Shown: positions 1 through 9,377 of the stretch, in pieces
How the letters are laid out: every line of letters begins with the position of its first letter
Numbering within the stretch: the first letter of the stretch is position 1
Assembly: GCF_900116625.1 (NCBI RefSeq)
Contig: NZ_FPBE01000001.1
Coordinates: forward strand, 310,001 to 374,000
Source of the DNA: Idiomarina abyssalis
GTDB taxonomy: Bacteria > Pseudomonadota > Gammaproteobacteria > Enterobacterales > Alteromonadaceae
Reading direction: 5' to 3'
Length of the DNA: 64,000 bases
The notes under the pieces: generated by a model
What the model was told of the DNA's origin: nothing
Database searches by the model: none
The model's input: only the letters and a program-made list of their open reading frames with translations
Made by a program: the position numbers and the translations under genes

Positions 1-1
1 A

Positions 2-1315
2 AGTAAACTGACAAGGCATGTTATAGCCGCCGCGATTCAATTAATTACGGCGGTTCATATCGATCAGACCATGGGTCTGGTTGAAATGCACTTTGAAATT
101 TTTGTGGTAATGGCATTTCTTATTTATTACCGGGACTGGATGATTGTGGTGACCAGTGTCGGGGTGGTTGCCGTACATCACATTTTATTTTTTGTGCTGC
201 AGTCCAACGGTGCCGACGTTTATATCTTTGCTGAGGGTTACGTGACCTTAGGTATTCTCGCTATTCATGCAGGCTTTGCTGTAGCTGAGGGGGCTGTACT
301 TTGTGTTATAGCCAAACAAAGCGATACCGAAGCGGTTAGTGCACAGACATTACGTAACAGCATTGCCGATATCGTTAAGCAGTCGGATAAATTAAATCTG
401 ATGGTCGATGTCAGCGGTACAACAGATGAAGTTACTGCCTTTAAAAACTTACTGACTCAATTCCGTAAGAATATTCAAAGTACCCGTGGTTTATCAAAGC
501 GAATTCAGGATGTGTCGGGTGCGTTGTCTAAGGAGAGCGAAGAGCTTATCAAGAGTCGGCAGAACAGCTCGCAAGAGGTTGACAGTATAGCCAGCGCAAT
601 TGAGGAAATGGCCGTTACGATTAGCAGTATTTCAGAGCAAGCTAATTTAGCCAAAATGTCGGCGGAAGAGTCAATTGACCGCTCGGAGAATGCGGCAAAT
701 GTCGCTGAAACGGCAGCTGGTTCCATAAGCTCCTTAAAAGCCAATGTTCTTGCCACCAACGACAAGTTGAAAAGCCTGGACAGGCAGTGCCATCAAATAT
801 CCGATGTTATCGGAGCCATTAACGATATTACCAAGCAAACCAACTTACTGGCTCTGAATGCGGCTATTGAGGCCGCCCGAGCGGGTGAAGAAGGTCGCGG
901 TTTTGCCGTGGTAGCTGACGAAGTGAGATCATTAGCCACTACTACAGGAAAAAATGCTGAACAAATTAGCCAAATTAGTCAGAATATACTCACTGAAGTA
1001 GCTGAAGCGGTGAGCTCAATGGATGCTTGTGTTCAGCAAATTGATGAAGCGGTAACCTATTCAGAGGAGTCAGGCTCTTCAATGAAAACCGTTGCTCAAC
1101 GTATTAACGATGTGGCTCAAAAGGTGATTTCAGTCGCCGCTGCTACCGAAGAGCAGAGAAACGCTAGTGAAGATATCTCTCGTTCAGCGCAGACAATGAG
1201 AGAGTTGTCTGAAGCAGAAACACAATTGTTGGTGAACGGGCAGGAAAACGCCACATCACTAAAAACAGTTTCGACCCAACTGGACTCAGAAGTGGGGCGC
1301 TTTATTGTTGACTAA
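2..1315 (+). CDS. Methyl-accepting chemotaxis protein, 5' end outside the window
   Basis: Membrane chemoreceptor that would signal to CheA/CheW. The reading frame is open back to base 2. The codons before the first in-window ATG (71) read as a hydrophobic, His-containing segment ([17 protein letters not shown]) that belongs to the protein, so the gene starts upstream and the ATG at 71 is internal. The N-terminal part has several membrane helices with conserved-looking histidines (MHFEIF, FYRDW-type YYRDW, VHHILFF), a sensor type seen in some kinases and MCPs. A coiled coil follows, then the MCP hairpin tip around bases 829-936 ([18 protein letters not shown], then [14 protein letters not shown]). 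There is no periplasmic ligand domain in the visible part. The stop overlaps the next gene by 11 bases. The MCP identity is firm; the ligand is unknown. Confidence 0.93.
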   Translation, partial: SKLTRHVIAAAIQLITAVHIDQTMGLVEMHFEIFVVMAFLIYYRDWMIVVTSVGVVAVHHILFFVLQSNGADVYIFAEGYVTLGILAIHAGFAVAEGAVLCVIAKQSDTEAVSAQTLRNSIADIVKQSDKLNLMVDVSGTTDEVTAFKNLLTQFRKNIQSTRGLSKRIQDVSGALSKESEELIKSRQNSSQEVDSIASAIEEMAVTISSISEQANLAKMSAEESIDRSENAANVAETAAGSISSLKANVLATNDKLKSLDRQCHQISDVIGAINDITKQTNLLALNAAIEAARAGEEGRGFAVVADEVRSLATTTGKNAEQISQISQNILTEVAEAVSSMDACVQQIDEAVTYSEESGSSMKTVAQRINDVAQKVISVAAATEEQRNASEDISRSAQTMRELSEAETQLLVNGQENATSLKTVSTQLDSEVGRFIVD

Positions 1316-1856
1316 ACTATCAGGAAAAGCCCGAACTCGTTGGCTAATTGTGACCATTTTTGCCTGGTTTGCATTAGTTCTCTGGGGCTTGAGTTACTTA
1401 CTGGAGCAACGTTTGGTCTGGTTTGATGAAAAGAGTCAATTACTTGAGCTGGGCAATAATGGCGAATTAGCCCAACCTTTGGTTACTGAACTGGTAAAAA
1501 AAGGATTTTCAGTAAGCGGAAGCGTTTTCCATATTAGCTCAGAAAGTTGTAACTGTAATTGGCGCAGTGCCGGACATACCAGTAGCGTAAAGCGGCAAGT
1601 AACGGAGTCAGGTGGCAGAAACTACAACATTGATATAGATCAATTCAGTGAACTAAAAAGGTTCGTTCCTGCAACACCAGCCATTATTATGTTTAATGAG
1701 TCATCAGAATTAATTTACCTTGGGCCTTACGCCGATGGTGCATTTTGTACAGCTGAAAGTAGTTTTGTGGAAGCATTAATTCCTTTAGTTTCAATGGAAG
1801 AGAAGGCTCCCGAATGGATTAATACCGTTGCAAAAGGATGCTATTGCAGCGTTTAA
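1305..1856 (+). CDS. DUF6436-like membrane-anchored, Cys-rich protein
   Basis: A 183-residue protein with one N-terminal membrane anchor (about residues 13-33, [20 protein letters not shown]) and a soluble domain, probably periplasmic, that looks like the thioredoxin-fold DUF6436 group. It has a CNC motif near residue 81 ([11 protein letters not shown]), a Cys near the FCTAES segment and a C-terminal CYC pair (GCYCSV). The start is a TTG at 1305 (a second TTG at 1308 is equally possible), with GGGG a few bases upstream inside the preceding receptor gene, so translation is probably coupled. The family assignment is from memory and moderate. A redox role is inferred only from the fold and the cysteines. 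Confidence 0.62.
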   Translation: MLTKLSGKARTRWLIVTIFAWFALVLWGLSYLLEQRLVWFDEKSQLLELGNNGELAQPLVTELVKKGFSVSGSVFHISSESCNCNWRSAGHTSSVKRQVTESGGRNYNIDIDQFSELKRFVPATPAIIMFNESSELIYLGPYADGAFCTAESSFVEALIPLVSMEEKAPEWINTVAKGCYCSV

Positions 1857-1881
1857 ATATGGTCAAAGAGCGGAGCCAGTA

Positions 1882-2784
1882 ATGGAAGTAAGACAAACCT
1901 TTATAGAGTTTCTGGAAGTGATTCCGGACGGGGCTATTGTTATTAATCGAAAGGGCTTAATTATTGCTGTTAATCAGGCCGCAGCGTCCATGTTCCGTTA
2001 TTCCTCGTCTTCTATGCTGGAGCTGCACCTTAACCAGTTACTTCCCGAAGAGGTTCGTGAAAGGCATGATCAGCATTTAGCGACCTTTTTCAAACACCCG
2101 GGGCGGCGCTCTATGGGAAACGGGTTAATCTTTTCAGCCATTCGCAGAGACGGTTCAACTTTTCATGTTGATATCATGCTTAATCAGCTTGAATTGGAAG
2201 GTGAGCTGTATGGTATTGCCATAGTACGCGACTACACTTTGCAAAAGAAAGCTGAAGATAAAATTCGTCTGGAACTGGAATTTGAAAAGCGTCAGGCGCT
2301 GACTGACCACTTAACCGGCATTATGAATCGAAGAGCTTTTACCGCACAATTACAGGATGAAATTGAGCAACTGACAGAACATGGAACGCCCTTCGCGGTT
2401 AGCTTTATCGATTTGGATGACTTTAAAGACGTTAACGATGAGCATGGGCATCATTTTGGTGATGAGGTTCTGCAGAAAATTGCACAGCTGCTCCGCCTGC
2501 ACAGTCGCCATACCGACTATGTTGCCCGCATTGGCGGTGATGAGTTTGCGACCATACACCCAATGATTTCTGCTAATGATGCACAGCAGATGATGCAGCG
2601 AATGCGCAGTGAATTAGTTAGTGGTATTGACCATGCTGAACTTCCGGTAACTTTGTCGATTGGCTTGTGCCAGTGTGATAAACCTTCAGAGCATTACACC
2701 ATAGAAGATATTATGGCGAGGGCCGACAAGGCTATGTACCAGGCAAAGAAAGAGGGTAAAAATGCGGTCGTGCTTACCAATTAA
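1882..2784 (+). CDS. PAS-GGDEF diguanylate cyclase
   Basis: Soluble cyclase of 300 residues that makes cyclic di-GMP from two GTP. A PAS domain covers about residues 5-125 (FLEVIPDGAIVINRKG, then VRDYTLQKKAEDKI as the PAS-to-output linker). The GGDEF domain follows, with an intact GGDEF at residues 218-222. An RxxD inhibitory site (RHTD) sits five residues before it, which predicts product feedback inhibition. I chose the ATG at 1882, preceded by GGAG, over a TTG at 1828 that would overlap the preceding gene. There is no transmembrane segment. It lies directly after the DUF6436-like gene and is probably co-transcribed with it. Confidence 0.92.
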   Translation: MEVRQTFIEFLEVIPDGAIVINRKGLIIAVNQAAASMFRYSSSSMLELHLNQLLPEEVRERHDQHLATFFKHPGRRSMGNGLIFSAIRRDGSTFHVDIMLNQLELEGELYGIAIVRDYTLQKKAEDKIRLELEFEKRQALTDHLTGIMNRRAFTAQLQDEIEQLTEHGTPFAVSFIDLDDFKDVNDEHGHHFGDEVLQKIAQLLRLHSRHTDYVARIGGDEFATIHPMISANDAQQMMQRMRSELVSGIDHAELPVTLSIGLCQCDKPSEHYTIEDIMARADKAMYQAKKEGKNAVVLTN

Positions 2785-2862
2785 CTGTAATAAAACGTAA
2801 TTAAGTTTGATTGTTACTCAAGGTCTACTCTAAAGTGGTTTCAGGACTTTTAAGGAGAGGCC

Positions 2863-3369
2863 ATGGGAATCTTCATATCCTATCTACGAATGGTTTTACT
2901 GATTATCGGTGTATTGGCGGGAATACAGTTGCCCGGCTTTGTCGATCAGTATGGAAAAAGCCTACAGGCACATTTAATTGAGTCTGAACGCAGCCTTAAT
3001 GAATTTCGCGACGAGGCTGAAAAGTTTTTTGACGGTAGCATTGAAGAACTTATTGCCCATTATCAAGCCAGCGACGACAGAGTTTTTCAGGAAGGTGGCC
3101 AGAGTATCAACGCAATTTTTCAACGTTATCAACAGTTGAATAAAGCCCATCAGGAGTTTAATCAGAATGCATGGCGAGCCTACCAACAGGCGTTTTTCAC
3201 GCCTGTGGAAGATATTCAGCAAGAGGTTAGAAACGACTTTTCTTACACCGTAAGACTGAACCCCGGCGCTATTTTGTTTGGCCTGGTTTCGGGGTTAATA
3301 CTGGCGGTATTTGGTGAACTTATTGTTCGACTGCTGGCGAGGCCTTTTCGACAATCGCAGCGCAGTTAA
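2863..3369 (+). CDS. DUF2937 family membrane protein
   Basis: A 168-residue protein with a hydrophobic N-terminal segment (about residues 5-28), a long charged and helical middle, and a C-terminal membrane helix (about residues 137-160, ILFGLVSGLILAVFGELIV). This layout and the sequence match the DUF2937 family, whose function is unknown. A good ribosome site (AAGGAGAGG) precedes the ATG. The gene ends convergently against the acyl-CoA dehydrogenase gene, and the last 50 bases are shared with the end of that gene on the other strand. Confidence 0.8.
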   Translation: MGIFISYLRMVLLIIGVLAGIQLPGFVDQYGKSLQAHLIESERSLNEFRDEAEKFFDGSIEELIAHYQASDDRVFQEGGQSINAIFQRYQQLNKAHQEFNQNAWRAYQQAFFTPVEDIQQEVRNDFSYTVRLNPGAILFGLVSGLILAVFGELIVRLLARPFRQSQRS

Positions 3370-4999
3370 GCCCGCTGGGTAGTGTGCCGTAATTAAACCC
3401 GCCATTAAAATCAAGCCGACCCGCGCAAAAGGCGTCCGCCATTTCCGGGGTTGCATGTTGAACCAGTAACGCCGCCTGGAGGCCAACGGCCATAGAATCA
3501 GCAATGGTGCGAGCGCTATATTGTAGGGTTTTGCTGTTACTAAACTCCTCTTTTAGCTTGATCATAAACTGGTCTAGTCGTTTGTCAGCGCCTTTTGCAC
3601 GTTGCAGTTCTGCGAAATAAGCATCGAGAACTTCAGGCTGTTTCTCTATGGCTCTTAGAATATCAAGACACTGAACATTACCACTGCCTTCCCAAATAGC
3701 GTTGACGGGTGACTCCCGGAAAAGTCTTGGCATAATGTGGTTTTCCATAACGCCACTTCCACCAATGACCTCCATCGCTTCATAGGCATGATTAGGCGTT
3801 CGCTTACAAATCCAGTACTTGCCAACAGGCGTAGCAATGCGCGACAACAGTTTTTCATGTTCGTTGTCCTGGTTATCCATTGCCCGAGCCACTCGCATCA
3901 TGTAAGTCATGGCTGCTTCGCTTTCAAGTGCCAGGTCAGCTAATAAGTTCTGCATCAGTGGCTGCTCGCTAAGCCTGGCACCAAAAGCTTCTCTGTTACT
4001 TGCGTGATGAATCGCCTGAGCCGTTGCCTGACGCATACCCGACGATGAGCCAATCATGCAGTCATAACGTGTGGTTGCGACCATCTCGATGATGGTGCGG
4101 ACGCCTCGGCCTTCCTCGCCGACCATCCAGCCCAAGGCACCGCGAAGCTCAGTTTCACTTGAAGCGTTCGCTGCATTGCCCATTTTCTGTTTTAACTGTT
4201 GAAGTTGGATAGGGTTTTTGGAACCGTCAGGGCGCCATCTCGGAACCAAAAAGCAGGACAGGCCACTACGGGTTTGTGCCAGCACTAAAAAGGCATCACA
4301 CATGGGAGCGGAGACAAACCACTTATGACCAACCAGTTCGTATACCTGGCCGGAGCCTTCTGTTGTCAACGGATAAGCTCGCGTGGTGTTACGCCGTACG
4401 TCTGACCCTCCTTGTTTTTCGGTCATTGCCATACCAATAGTCACGGCATTTTTTTCTGTGTGAGGAATGTTTCTCGGGTCGTATTGACGGGCGGTAATTT
4501 TTGGGGCCCACTCTTCGAATAAGCCAGGCTGATGCCTCAGTGCCGGAATTGCGGCAAAGGTCATGGTAATAGGACAACCGTGTGAAGCTTCTACCTGCGT
4601 GTGAAGGTAATATTTAGCCGCGCGAGCGACATGGGCTCCTGGTTTAGGGTCACTCCATGGGCTGGCATGAAGCCCGTGCTCAATTGCTGTTGTCATTAAT
4701 TGATGATAACTGGGGTGGAAGTCTACCTGATCAATACGGTGTCCGTAGCGGTCATGAGTACGTAATTCGGGTTGGTACTTGTTAGCCTGGAAACCAAGTT
4801 CAATGCTTTCCTTTTTACCTGCCAGCTCGCCAAAAGCAATAAGGTCGGAGTAAGCCCAACTGGCACCTTCGCGCTCTACAGCTTGCTGCAGAGCTTTATC
4901 GGCCAGATAAAGGTTATAGTTTTCTAACGGTTTAGGCTGGTTTTCAACTTCATGGGTGCTAGCCATAAATTGTTCGGCTTGTGGGTAGTGCTCTGTCAT
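3320..4999 (-). CDS. aidB: AidB-like acyl-CoA dehydrogenase
   Basis: A flavin-dependent acyl-CoA dehydrogenase-fold protein of 559 residues. The length and sequence follow the AidB branch (E. coli AidB is about 541) rather than the 380-residue short-chain enzymes. Visible landmarks are the FAD-site motif GMAMTEKQGGSDVR in the middle and WEGSGNVQCLDILRA near residue 440, the AidB form of the usual YEGTxxIQ motif. In E. coli AidB is part of the adaptive response to alkylation and can bind DNA; whether this copy does is not visible here. No ada or alk genes are near. It stands alone on the minus strand and diverges from the MASE1-GGDEF gene over a 126-base spacer that must hold both promoters. 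Confidence 0.88.
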   Translation of the reverse strand: MTEHYPQAEQFMASTHEVENQPKPLENYNLYLADKALQQAVEREGASWAYSDLIAFGELAGKKESIELGFQANKYQPELRTHDRYGHRIDQVDFHPSYHQLMTTAIEHGLHASPWSDPKPGAHVARAAKYYLHTQVEASHGCPITMTFAAIPALRHQPGLFEEWAPKITARQYDPRNIPHTEKNAVTIGMAMTEKQGGSDVRRNTTRAYPLTTEGSGQVYELVGHKWFVSAPMCDAFLVLAQTRSGLSCFLVPRWRPDGSKNPIQLQQLKQKMGNAANASSETELRGALGWMVGEEGRGVRTIIEMVATTRYDCMIGSSSGMRQATAQAIHHASNREAFGARLSEQPLMQNLLADLALESEAAMTYMMRVARAMDNQDNEHEKLLSRIATPVGKYWICKRTPNHAYEAMEVIGGSGVMENHIMPRLFRESPVNAIWEGSGNVQCLDILRAIEKQPEVLDAYFAELQRAKGADKRLDQFMIKLKEEFSNSKTLQYSARTIADSMAVGLQAALLVQHATPEMADAFCAGRLDFNGGFNYGTLPSGLNCAAIVEKASPAVEQ

Positions 5000-5125
5000 T
5001 TCTTACTCCTTGTTACTTCTGAGTGAAGCAAGATAAATTTTATTCGTCAATAGACTAATGGTTGCCTTTTGAGCGTTTTTTGATAACAGTAAGGTCAACA
5101 ATTAACAACAAATGCAGTAATTGCC

Positions 5126-6535
5126 TTGTTTCAAACTATTATTAGAAGTCTGATACTCGTCGTTGTCTGGATACTCCTTTGGCGTATTGCGGCAGTGATG
5201 GAGTATGGACCACATGCGAGTATCTGGTTCCCCCCTGCGGGACTGACGTTTGCCGCATTCCTGGTTATGAGCTGGCGGGCCTTTCCGGCCATTCTTATTG
5301 CCGGAGTTGTCACTACCTTCTGGGTTTCGGAGTTATACGGAAGCGGTACTCCGGCTAAAGAGTTGCTAACTACGGGCGTTCTTTTTGGTTTTGCTCACAC
5401 CTTACCTTATTTCTTAGGCGCCTGGTTATTGCGTTCAAAGCTTACCCGACTGGGCAGTTATGGGCTTGCCAGCACCATAATGACGTTTCTTGGTGTTGCT
5501 GCGCTTTCATCATTTTGCGCCGCCTGGTTGGGCACCGAAGTCATGATCTCAGGCAAGCTGCTGGAAGCCGACGCTATTTGGTATACCTGGCTGCCCTGGT
5601 GGATAGGAGATATGAGCGGGGTTATCGTTCTTTCACCGATTTTTATTGCTCTGATGAGTTGGCGTTATCCGCAACTGGAACATTGGCTTGGAGGGCTTAG
5701 CTTTACGGTAAAAACTGGTAATCAGAGCTCTTTTCTTTGGAAACTGCTGCTTATTCTGGCTTTGCTGAGTTTAAGCCTCATATTGACGGCAACCGCAAAC
5801 AAAGATGAAGCGGCTTTCTCAATATTCTTCCTTATTCTCCCTTTACTGTGGGTTTCGTATACCGAGTCGCCTTTAAATACGGCCATATCATTAGCATTAT
5901 TCAGCACTATTACGGCATTTTCTGTCGGCATCTTAGGGTTGATGGACTACGCTATTGTGTATCAGTTTGCCGTTACAATAATTGCGGCAAGCGCCTGGTT
6001 TGGATTAACGGTCCCGACACTCATGGCGCATAATGAGTTACTGACCCGGCAGGTTTCTGAGGACGGGTTAACGAAAACAGCTTCGCGTGAACATTTTATG
6101 CAGAGTGCTGATGCTTTAATGAATCTGGGTAAGCGTCAAAATAAACCACTTTCGTTGATCATGTTCGATGTGGATGAATTCAAAAAGATTAATGATAGTT
6201 ATGGGCATGTGGCCGGTGATCGTGCTCTTGTGCAGGTGACAAATATCGTTACTTCGGTCCTGAGAAGCAGTGACTTGCTCGGACGTTTTGGTGGTGACGA
6301 GTTTATGATTTTACTGCCGGAAAGTTCACTGCAATTTGCTGAAGAAACAGCGGAAAGGCTGCGAATGGAAATAAACAGGGCGAGATTAGAGGGTACTAAT
6401 CATGCCTTTTCTTGTAGCTTTGGAGTGGCTGAAGTCGTGCCGGATGAGCATATTATGGCCACTATCGACCGCGCCGATAAAGCATTGTTAGCAGCTAAGA
6501 AGCGTGGGAAAAACTGTATAGCCAGGGAGAACTGA
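5126..6535 (+). CDS. MASE1-GGDEF membrane diguanylate cyclase
   Basis: Inner-membrane cyclase making cyclic di-GMP. About eight hydrophobic helices in residues 1-305 form a MASE1 sensor domain (ASIWFPPAGLTFAAFLVMSW is typical). The C-terminal GGDEF domain carries GGDEF at residues 389-393 and an RxxD inhibitory site (RSSD) five residues before it. The only plausible start I find is TTG at 5126: an in-frame stop lies about 35 bases upstream and no in-frame ATG lies between. The ribosome site is weak, so the exact start is uncertain. The stop overlaps the start of the next gene in a TGATG, suggesting translational coupling with the beta-CASP nuclease. Confidence 0.9.
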   Translation: MFQTIIRSLILVVVWILLWRIAAVMEYGPHASIWFPPAGLTFAAFLVMSWRAFPAILIAGVVTTFWVSELYGSGTPAKELLTTGVLFGFAHTLPYFLGAWLLRSKLTRLGSYGLASTIMTFLGVAALSSFCAAWLGTEVMISGKLLEADAIWYTWLPWWIGDMSGVIVLSPIFIALMSWRYPQLEHWLGGLSFTVKTGNQSSFLWKLLLILALLSLSLILTATANKDEAAFSIFFLILPLLWVSYTESPLNTAISLALFSTITAFSVGILGLMDYAIVYQFAVTIIAASAWFGLTVPTLMAHNELLTRQVSEDGLTKTASREHFMQSADALMNLGKRQNKPLSLIMFDVDEFKKINDSYGHVAGDRALVQVTNIVTSVLRSSDLLGRFGGDEFMILLPESSLQFAEETAERLRMEINRARLEGTNHAFSCSFGVAEVVPDEHIMATIDRADKALLAAKKRGKNCIAREN

Positions 6536-7893
6536 TGCGTATTGTATTTTTAGGTGGAGCGGAAACCGTCACCGGGTCAAAATATTTGGTGGAAACAGAT
6601 TCCACCCGAATTCTTATCGACTGTGGGCTTTTTCAGGGCTACAAATGGCTACGTAGACGTAACTGGCAGCCCCTGCCTATGGGGATAAACCAAGTGGATG
6701 GTGTGGTTCTAACGCACGCACATCTTGACCACTCTGGCTTTGTTCCTGTGCTGTATAAAGCGGGTTTTAGGGGCCCGGTCTTTGCCCATCATGCAACATC
6801 GGGACTCTGCGATATTCTACTCGCCGACAGCGGACGCATTCAGGAAGAAGATGCGAAGTATCTGGGAAAACACAAGTTAAGCCGACACGAAAAGCCCGAA
6901 CCCTTATACGATGAAGCTACAGCAAAGTCAGCTATGAAGCTATTTCAGGGCGTTGAGTTTCATCAGCAGTTTGAAATAGGGGATATTAAGGTCACTTTGC
7001 AGCCGGCGGGTCATATTCTGGGCGCTTCAAGCGTTATTATAGAAGCAGAAGGCAAAAAAGTTGGGTTTTCAGGAGATGTCGGGCGGCCACAAGATATCAT
7101 GATGTACCCGCCGGAACCTTTACCTGATTTAGATCTGCTATTGCTTGAGTCCACCTACGGCGATCGGCTGCACAAGGAAACTGAAGATGCAGAAGAGCAA
7201 CTCGCTGCCGTGGTAAAAGAAACGTCTGAGGCTGGTGGTGTTTTACTAATTCCAAGCTTTTCCGTCGGCAGGGCGCAATTGTTGCAGTACTTATTAGTCA
7301 AGCTTATGGAAGAAGGCCGAATACCCAGACAACCCATCTATTTAGACTCTCCTATGGCAATTAATGTGTCAGGTCTTTATCAACGCTATCATCAGCTGCA
7401 TCGTCTGTCTGACTCTGATTGTGCCAGAACCTTTGGTACCGTTGAATATACGCGCTCAGTTGATGAGTCTAAGGCTATTGCCTCTCAGTCCGGACCGCAT
7501 ATTATTATTGCCGGAAGTGGTATGGCGACAGGTGGGCGTATTCTTCATCACTTTAAGCGCTGGCTAGGCGATCATCGCGCAACGGTTCTGTTTAGTGGCC
7601 ACCAGGCGGGAGGAACGCGTGGGGCTAAAATGCTGCAGGGGGTTGAATCGATAAAGCTGCATGGCCAGTGGCTACCGGTCAAAGCCCGAATACGTTCGTT
7701 AGAAGGGTTGTCTGGACATGCCGATTACCAAGAGATTTTGGATTGGCTAGCGCAGTCTGAATTAAAGCCCAATACGCCGATTCAATTAGTGCATGGTGAA
7801 CTCGATGCTCTTGAGGCTTTTCGTGACTGCTTAATGCAACGCACATCTTATGATGTTGAAGTGGCTGATTATCAGGGGGTATATCACCTTTAG
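6535..7893 (+). CDS. Beta-CASP metallo-beta-lactamase fold ribonuclease-like protein
   Basis: A 452-residue zinc-dependent hydrolase of the beta-CASP group (CPSF73-like RNA exonuclease/endonuclease family). Motifs in order are the HxHxDH metal motif (THAHLDHSG, about residues 60-68), the aspartate of FSGDVG, the beta-CASP insertion with SFSVGRAQ and LDSPMA, the SGMATGGR segment, FSGHQA, and the C-terminal GHAD histidine. All expected metal ligands appear to be present. These enzymes process RNA; the substrate here is unknown. The ATG is reached by a one-base overlap with the upstream cyclase stop, preceded by AGGGAGA. Confidence 0.88.
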   Translation: MRIVFLGGAETVTGSKYLVETDSTRILIDCGLFQGYKWLRRRNWQPLPMGINQVDGVVLTHAHLDHSGFVPVLYKAGFRGPVFAHHATSGLCDILLADSGRIQEEDAKYLGKHKLSRHEKPEPLYDEATAKSAMKLFQGVEFHQQFEIGDIKVTLQPAGHILGASSVIIEAEGKKVGFSGDVGRPQDIMMYPPEPLPDLDLLLLESTYGDRLHKETEDAEEQLAAVVKETSEAGGVLLIPSFSVGRAQLLQYLLVKLMEEGRIPRQPIYLDSPMAINVSGLYQRYHQLHRLSDSDCARTFGTVEYTRSVDESKAIASQSGPHIIIAGSGMATGGRILHHFKRWLGDHRATVLFSGHQAGGTRGAKMLQGVESIKLHGQWLPVKARIRSLEGLSGHADYQEILDWLAQSELKPNTPIQLVHGELDALEAFRDCLMQRTSYDVEVADYQGVYHL

Positions 7894-7946
7894 CCGGTTC
7901 TGTTAAAATAGCTGTAACGGAAAAATTGTTTTTATAAGGAAATCCA

Positions 7947-8465
7947 ATGGTGTTTTTTCGAGCGGCTTTATTAGGTAGTGCATTTTTATTCTTTAGTGCG
8001 TTGAGTCAGGCGCAGGACAGTGGTTATTACGGAGCTGCATCTTTAGCTCAACTGAATGTTGATACGGAACTGGAAGGTACTCCTTCATTTACTCCGCATG
8101 TGGTCAACCTGATGTTGGGCTACCGCTATAGCAATAGCCTTTCTGCCGAAGCTCGTTATGGCTTTGGAGTACACAGCAGTAGTGATAGGGGCGTCAAGTT
8201 TGAGACCGATTATATAACCAGTCTATTAGCGAAGCCGCGCTTGTATTTGTCGCCAGAAGTTGCGTTATACGTGACCGGTGGCTTTTCCCGTGGGAAGTTT
8301 ATGGTAGCTGGTGACGATACAACGTTAAACAGCGTGAGCTACGGGGGCGGAATTCAATATGACCGGAACCCGAGAACCACTTATTTTCTCGACTGGATAA
8401 AGCTGATTGATAAAGACGAATACGAGATTAATACTTTAAATATTGGTGTGACTTATCGTTTTTGA
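7947..8465 (+). CDS. Small outer-membrane beta-barrel protein
   Basis: A 172-residue protein with a signal peptide (about residues 1-22, cleavage after SQAQ) and a body of alternating amphipathic strands ending in TLNIGVTYRF, with the terminal aromatic typical of outer-membrane barrels. It resembles the OmpA-like/OmpW-sized eight-strand porin-family proteins. No function can be assigned. AAGGA precedes the ATG at a normal distance. A strong terminator follows directly. Confidence 0.75.
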   Translation: MVFFRAALLGSAFLFFSALSQAQDSGYYGAASLAQLNVDTELEGTPSFTPHVVNLMLGYRYSNSLSAEARYGFGVHSSSDRGVKFETDYITSLLAKPRLYLSPEVALYVTGGFSRGKFMVAGDDTTLNSVSYGGGIQYDRNPRTTYFLDWIKLIDKDEYEINTLNIGVTYRF

Positions 8466-8474
8466 AGTGGACGT

Positions 8475-8508
8475 GAAAAAAAGGGGCTGTGTTAGCCCCC
8501 TTTTTTTG
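8475..8508. terminator. Bidirectional rho-independent terminator
   Basis: A seven-A run, stem GGGGCT / AGCCCC with a five-base loop, then a seven-T run. It sits between two convergent outer-membrane protein genes and can end transcription from both sides. Confidence 0.88.
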
Positions 8509-9207
8509 TTAGAAGTGCCATTTAACCAAAAGGTTAGGGTTTTTCTCTGTCACTCCGTCAATATAGAACTTATTACGCCAGTAAACATACTCAATACCCA
8601 CGTAAAGAGGTGCCGATAACTCAAAGTAAGGAGCAATGTTCCACTTTAGTTGAGAGGTGAAGTTAAGGTTCGCCGGGCCAACGTTGCTGATACCTGAAGC
8701 GTAATCAATGAAACCGTCAAACATCCACTGTGTTTCACCAATAGAGAAAGGTAAGCCCCAGCTGGCAGTCAACTGATAGTTATTTGGCAAGCCATCGTTA
8801 TTTCTTTTATAAGCATCAAGCTCAAAGAACTGGAAACCGGGAACATCAAATGCGGCACCAATACCGTATAAGTAATTGGTAAAACCGTCACCGACCTCAG
8901 CCGTTGTGGTGAAGCTAATGTTTTTTACCGGGTTATCGTCAAACTCAAGCAGGTAGAATTCAGGTGAAAGCTCGATATAGGTTTCGGTATCGCCGTTATC
9001 CGATTCCAGTCTGTCAGCAAAACTGAATATTTTGCCCCAACTATATCCGCCAACGTACTCCAGGGTGAGTACGTGACGATTGGGATCGCCGACTTCGTAA
9101 TCGCTTCCGTTGAGATAGGTAAGGCTGGTGTCAGACCAATAACGTTCGGCGTTAACAGCAAAAGGAAATGAGCTGCACAATAGAAGTACTAATATCAGTT
9201 TTTTCAT
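8509..9207 (-). CDS. OmpK/Tsx-type outer-membrane channel protein
   Basis: A 232-residue outer-membrane protein with a clear signal peptide (about residues 1-20, ending VNA). The body has many predicted strands and ends in LLVKWHF, a normal barrel terminus. Segments such as NNYQLTASWGLPF and FDGFIDYASG resemble Vibrio OmpK and the nucleoside-specific channel Tsx family. If so, it would pass nucleosides across the outer membrane, which fits the uridine kinase and nucleoside transporter genes 5 kb away, although they are not in an operon. Assignment at family level is moderate; the substrate is inference. Confidence 0.62.
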   Translation of the reverse strand: MKKLILVLLLCSSFPFAVNAERYWSDTSLTYLNGSDYEVGDPNRHVLTLEYVGGYSWGKIFSFADRLESDNGDTETYIELSPEFYLLEFDDNPVKNISFTTTAEVGDGFTNYLYGIGAAFDVPGFQFFELDAYKRNNDGLPNNYQLTASWGLPFSIGETQWMFDGFIDYASGISNVGPANLNFTSQLKWNIAPYFELSAPLYVGIEYVYWRNKFYIDGVTEKNPNLLVKWHF

Positions 9208-9377
9208 CGGGTATAACCTAAAAAGCAGTTAGCTGAGTTAAATTTGAGCGGATTATACGGGACTGGGTGAGTAAGGTTAAGTAAATATCTTGGGTTACGG
9301 ACTGTTATTATCTCGGTAAATTCGGTACATTACAAAAAGCTAACATTTCTTTTGCGACTTAGGCCGAGCAAGCATGC

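Noticed and set aside
71-73. ATG at 71 as the start of the first chemoreceptor
   Set aside because: The frame stays open to the window edge and the upstream codons encode part of the same membrane domain.
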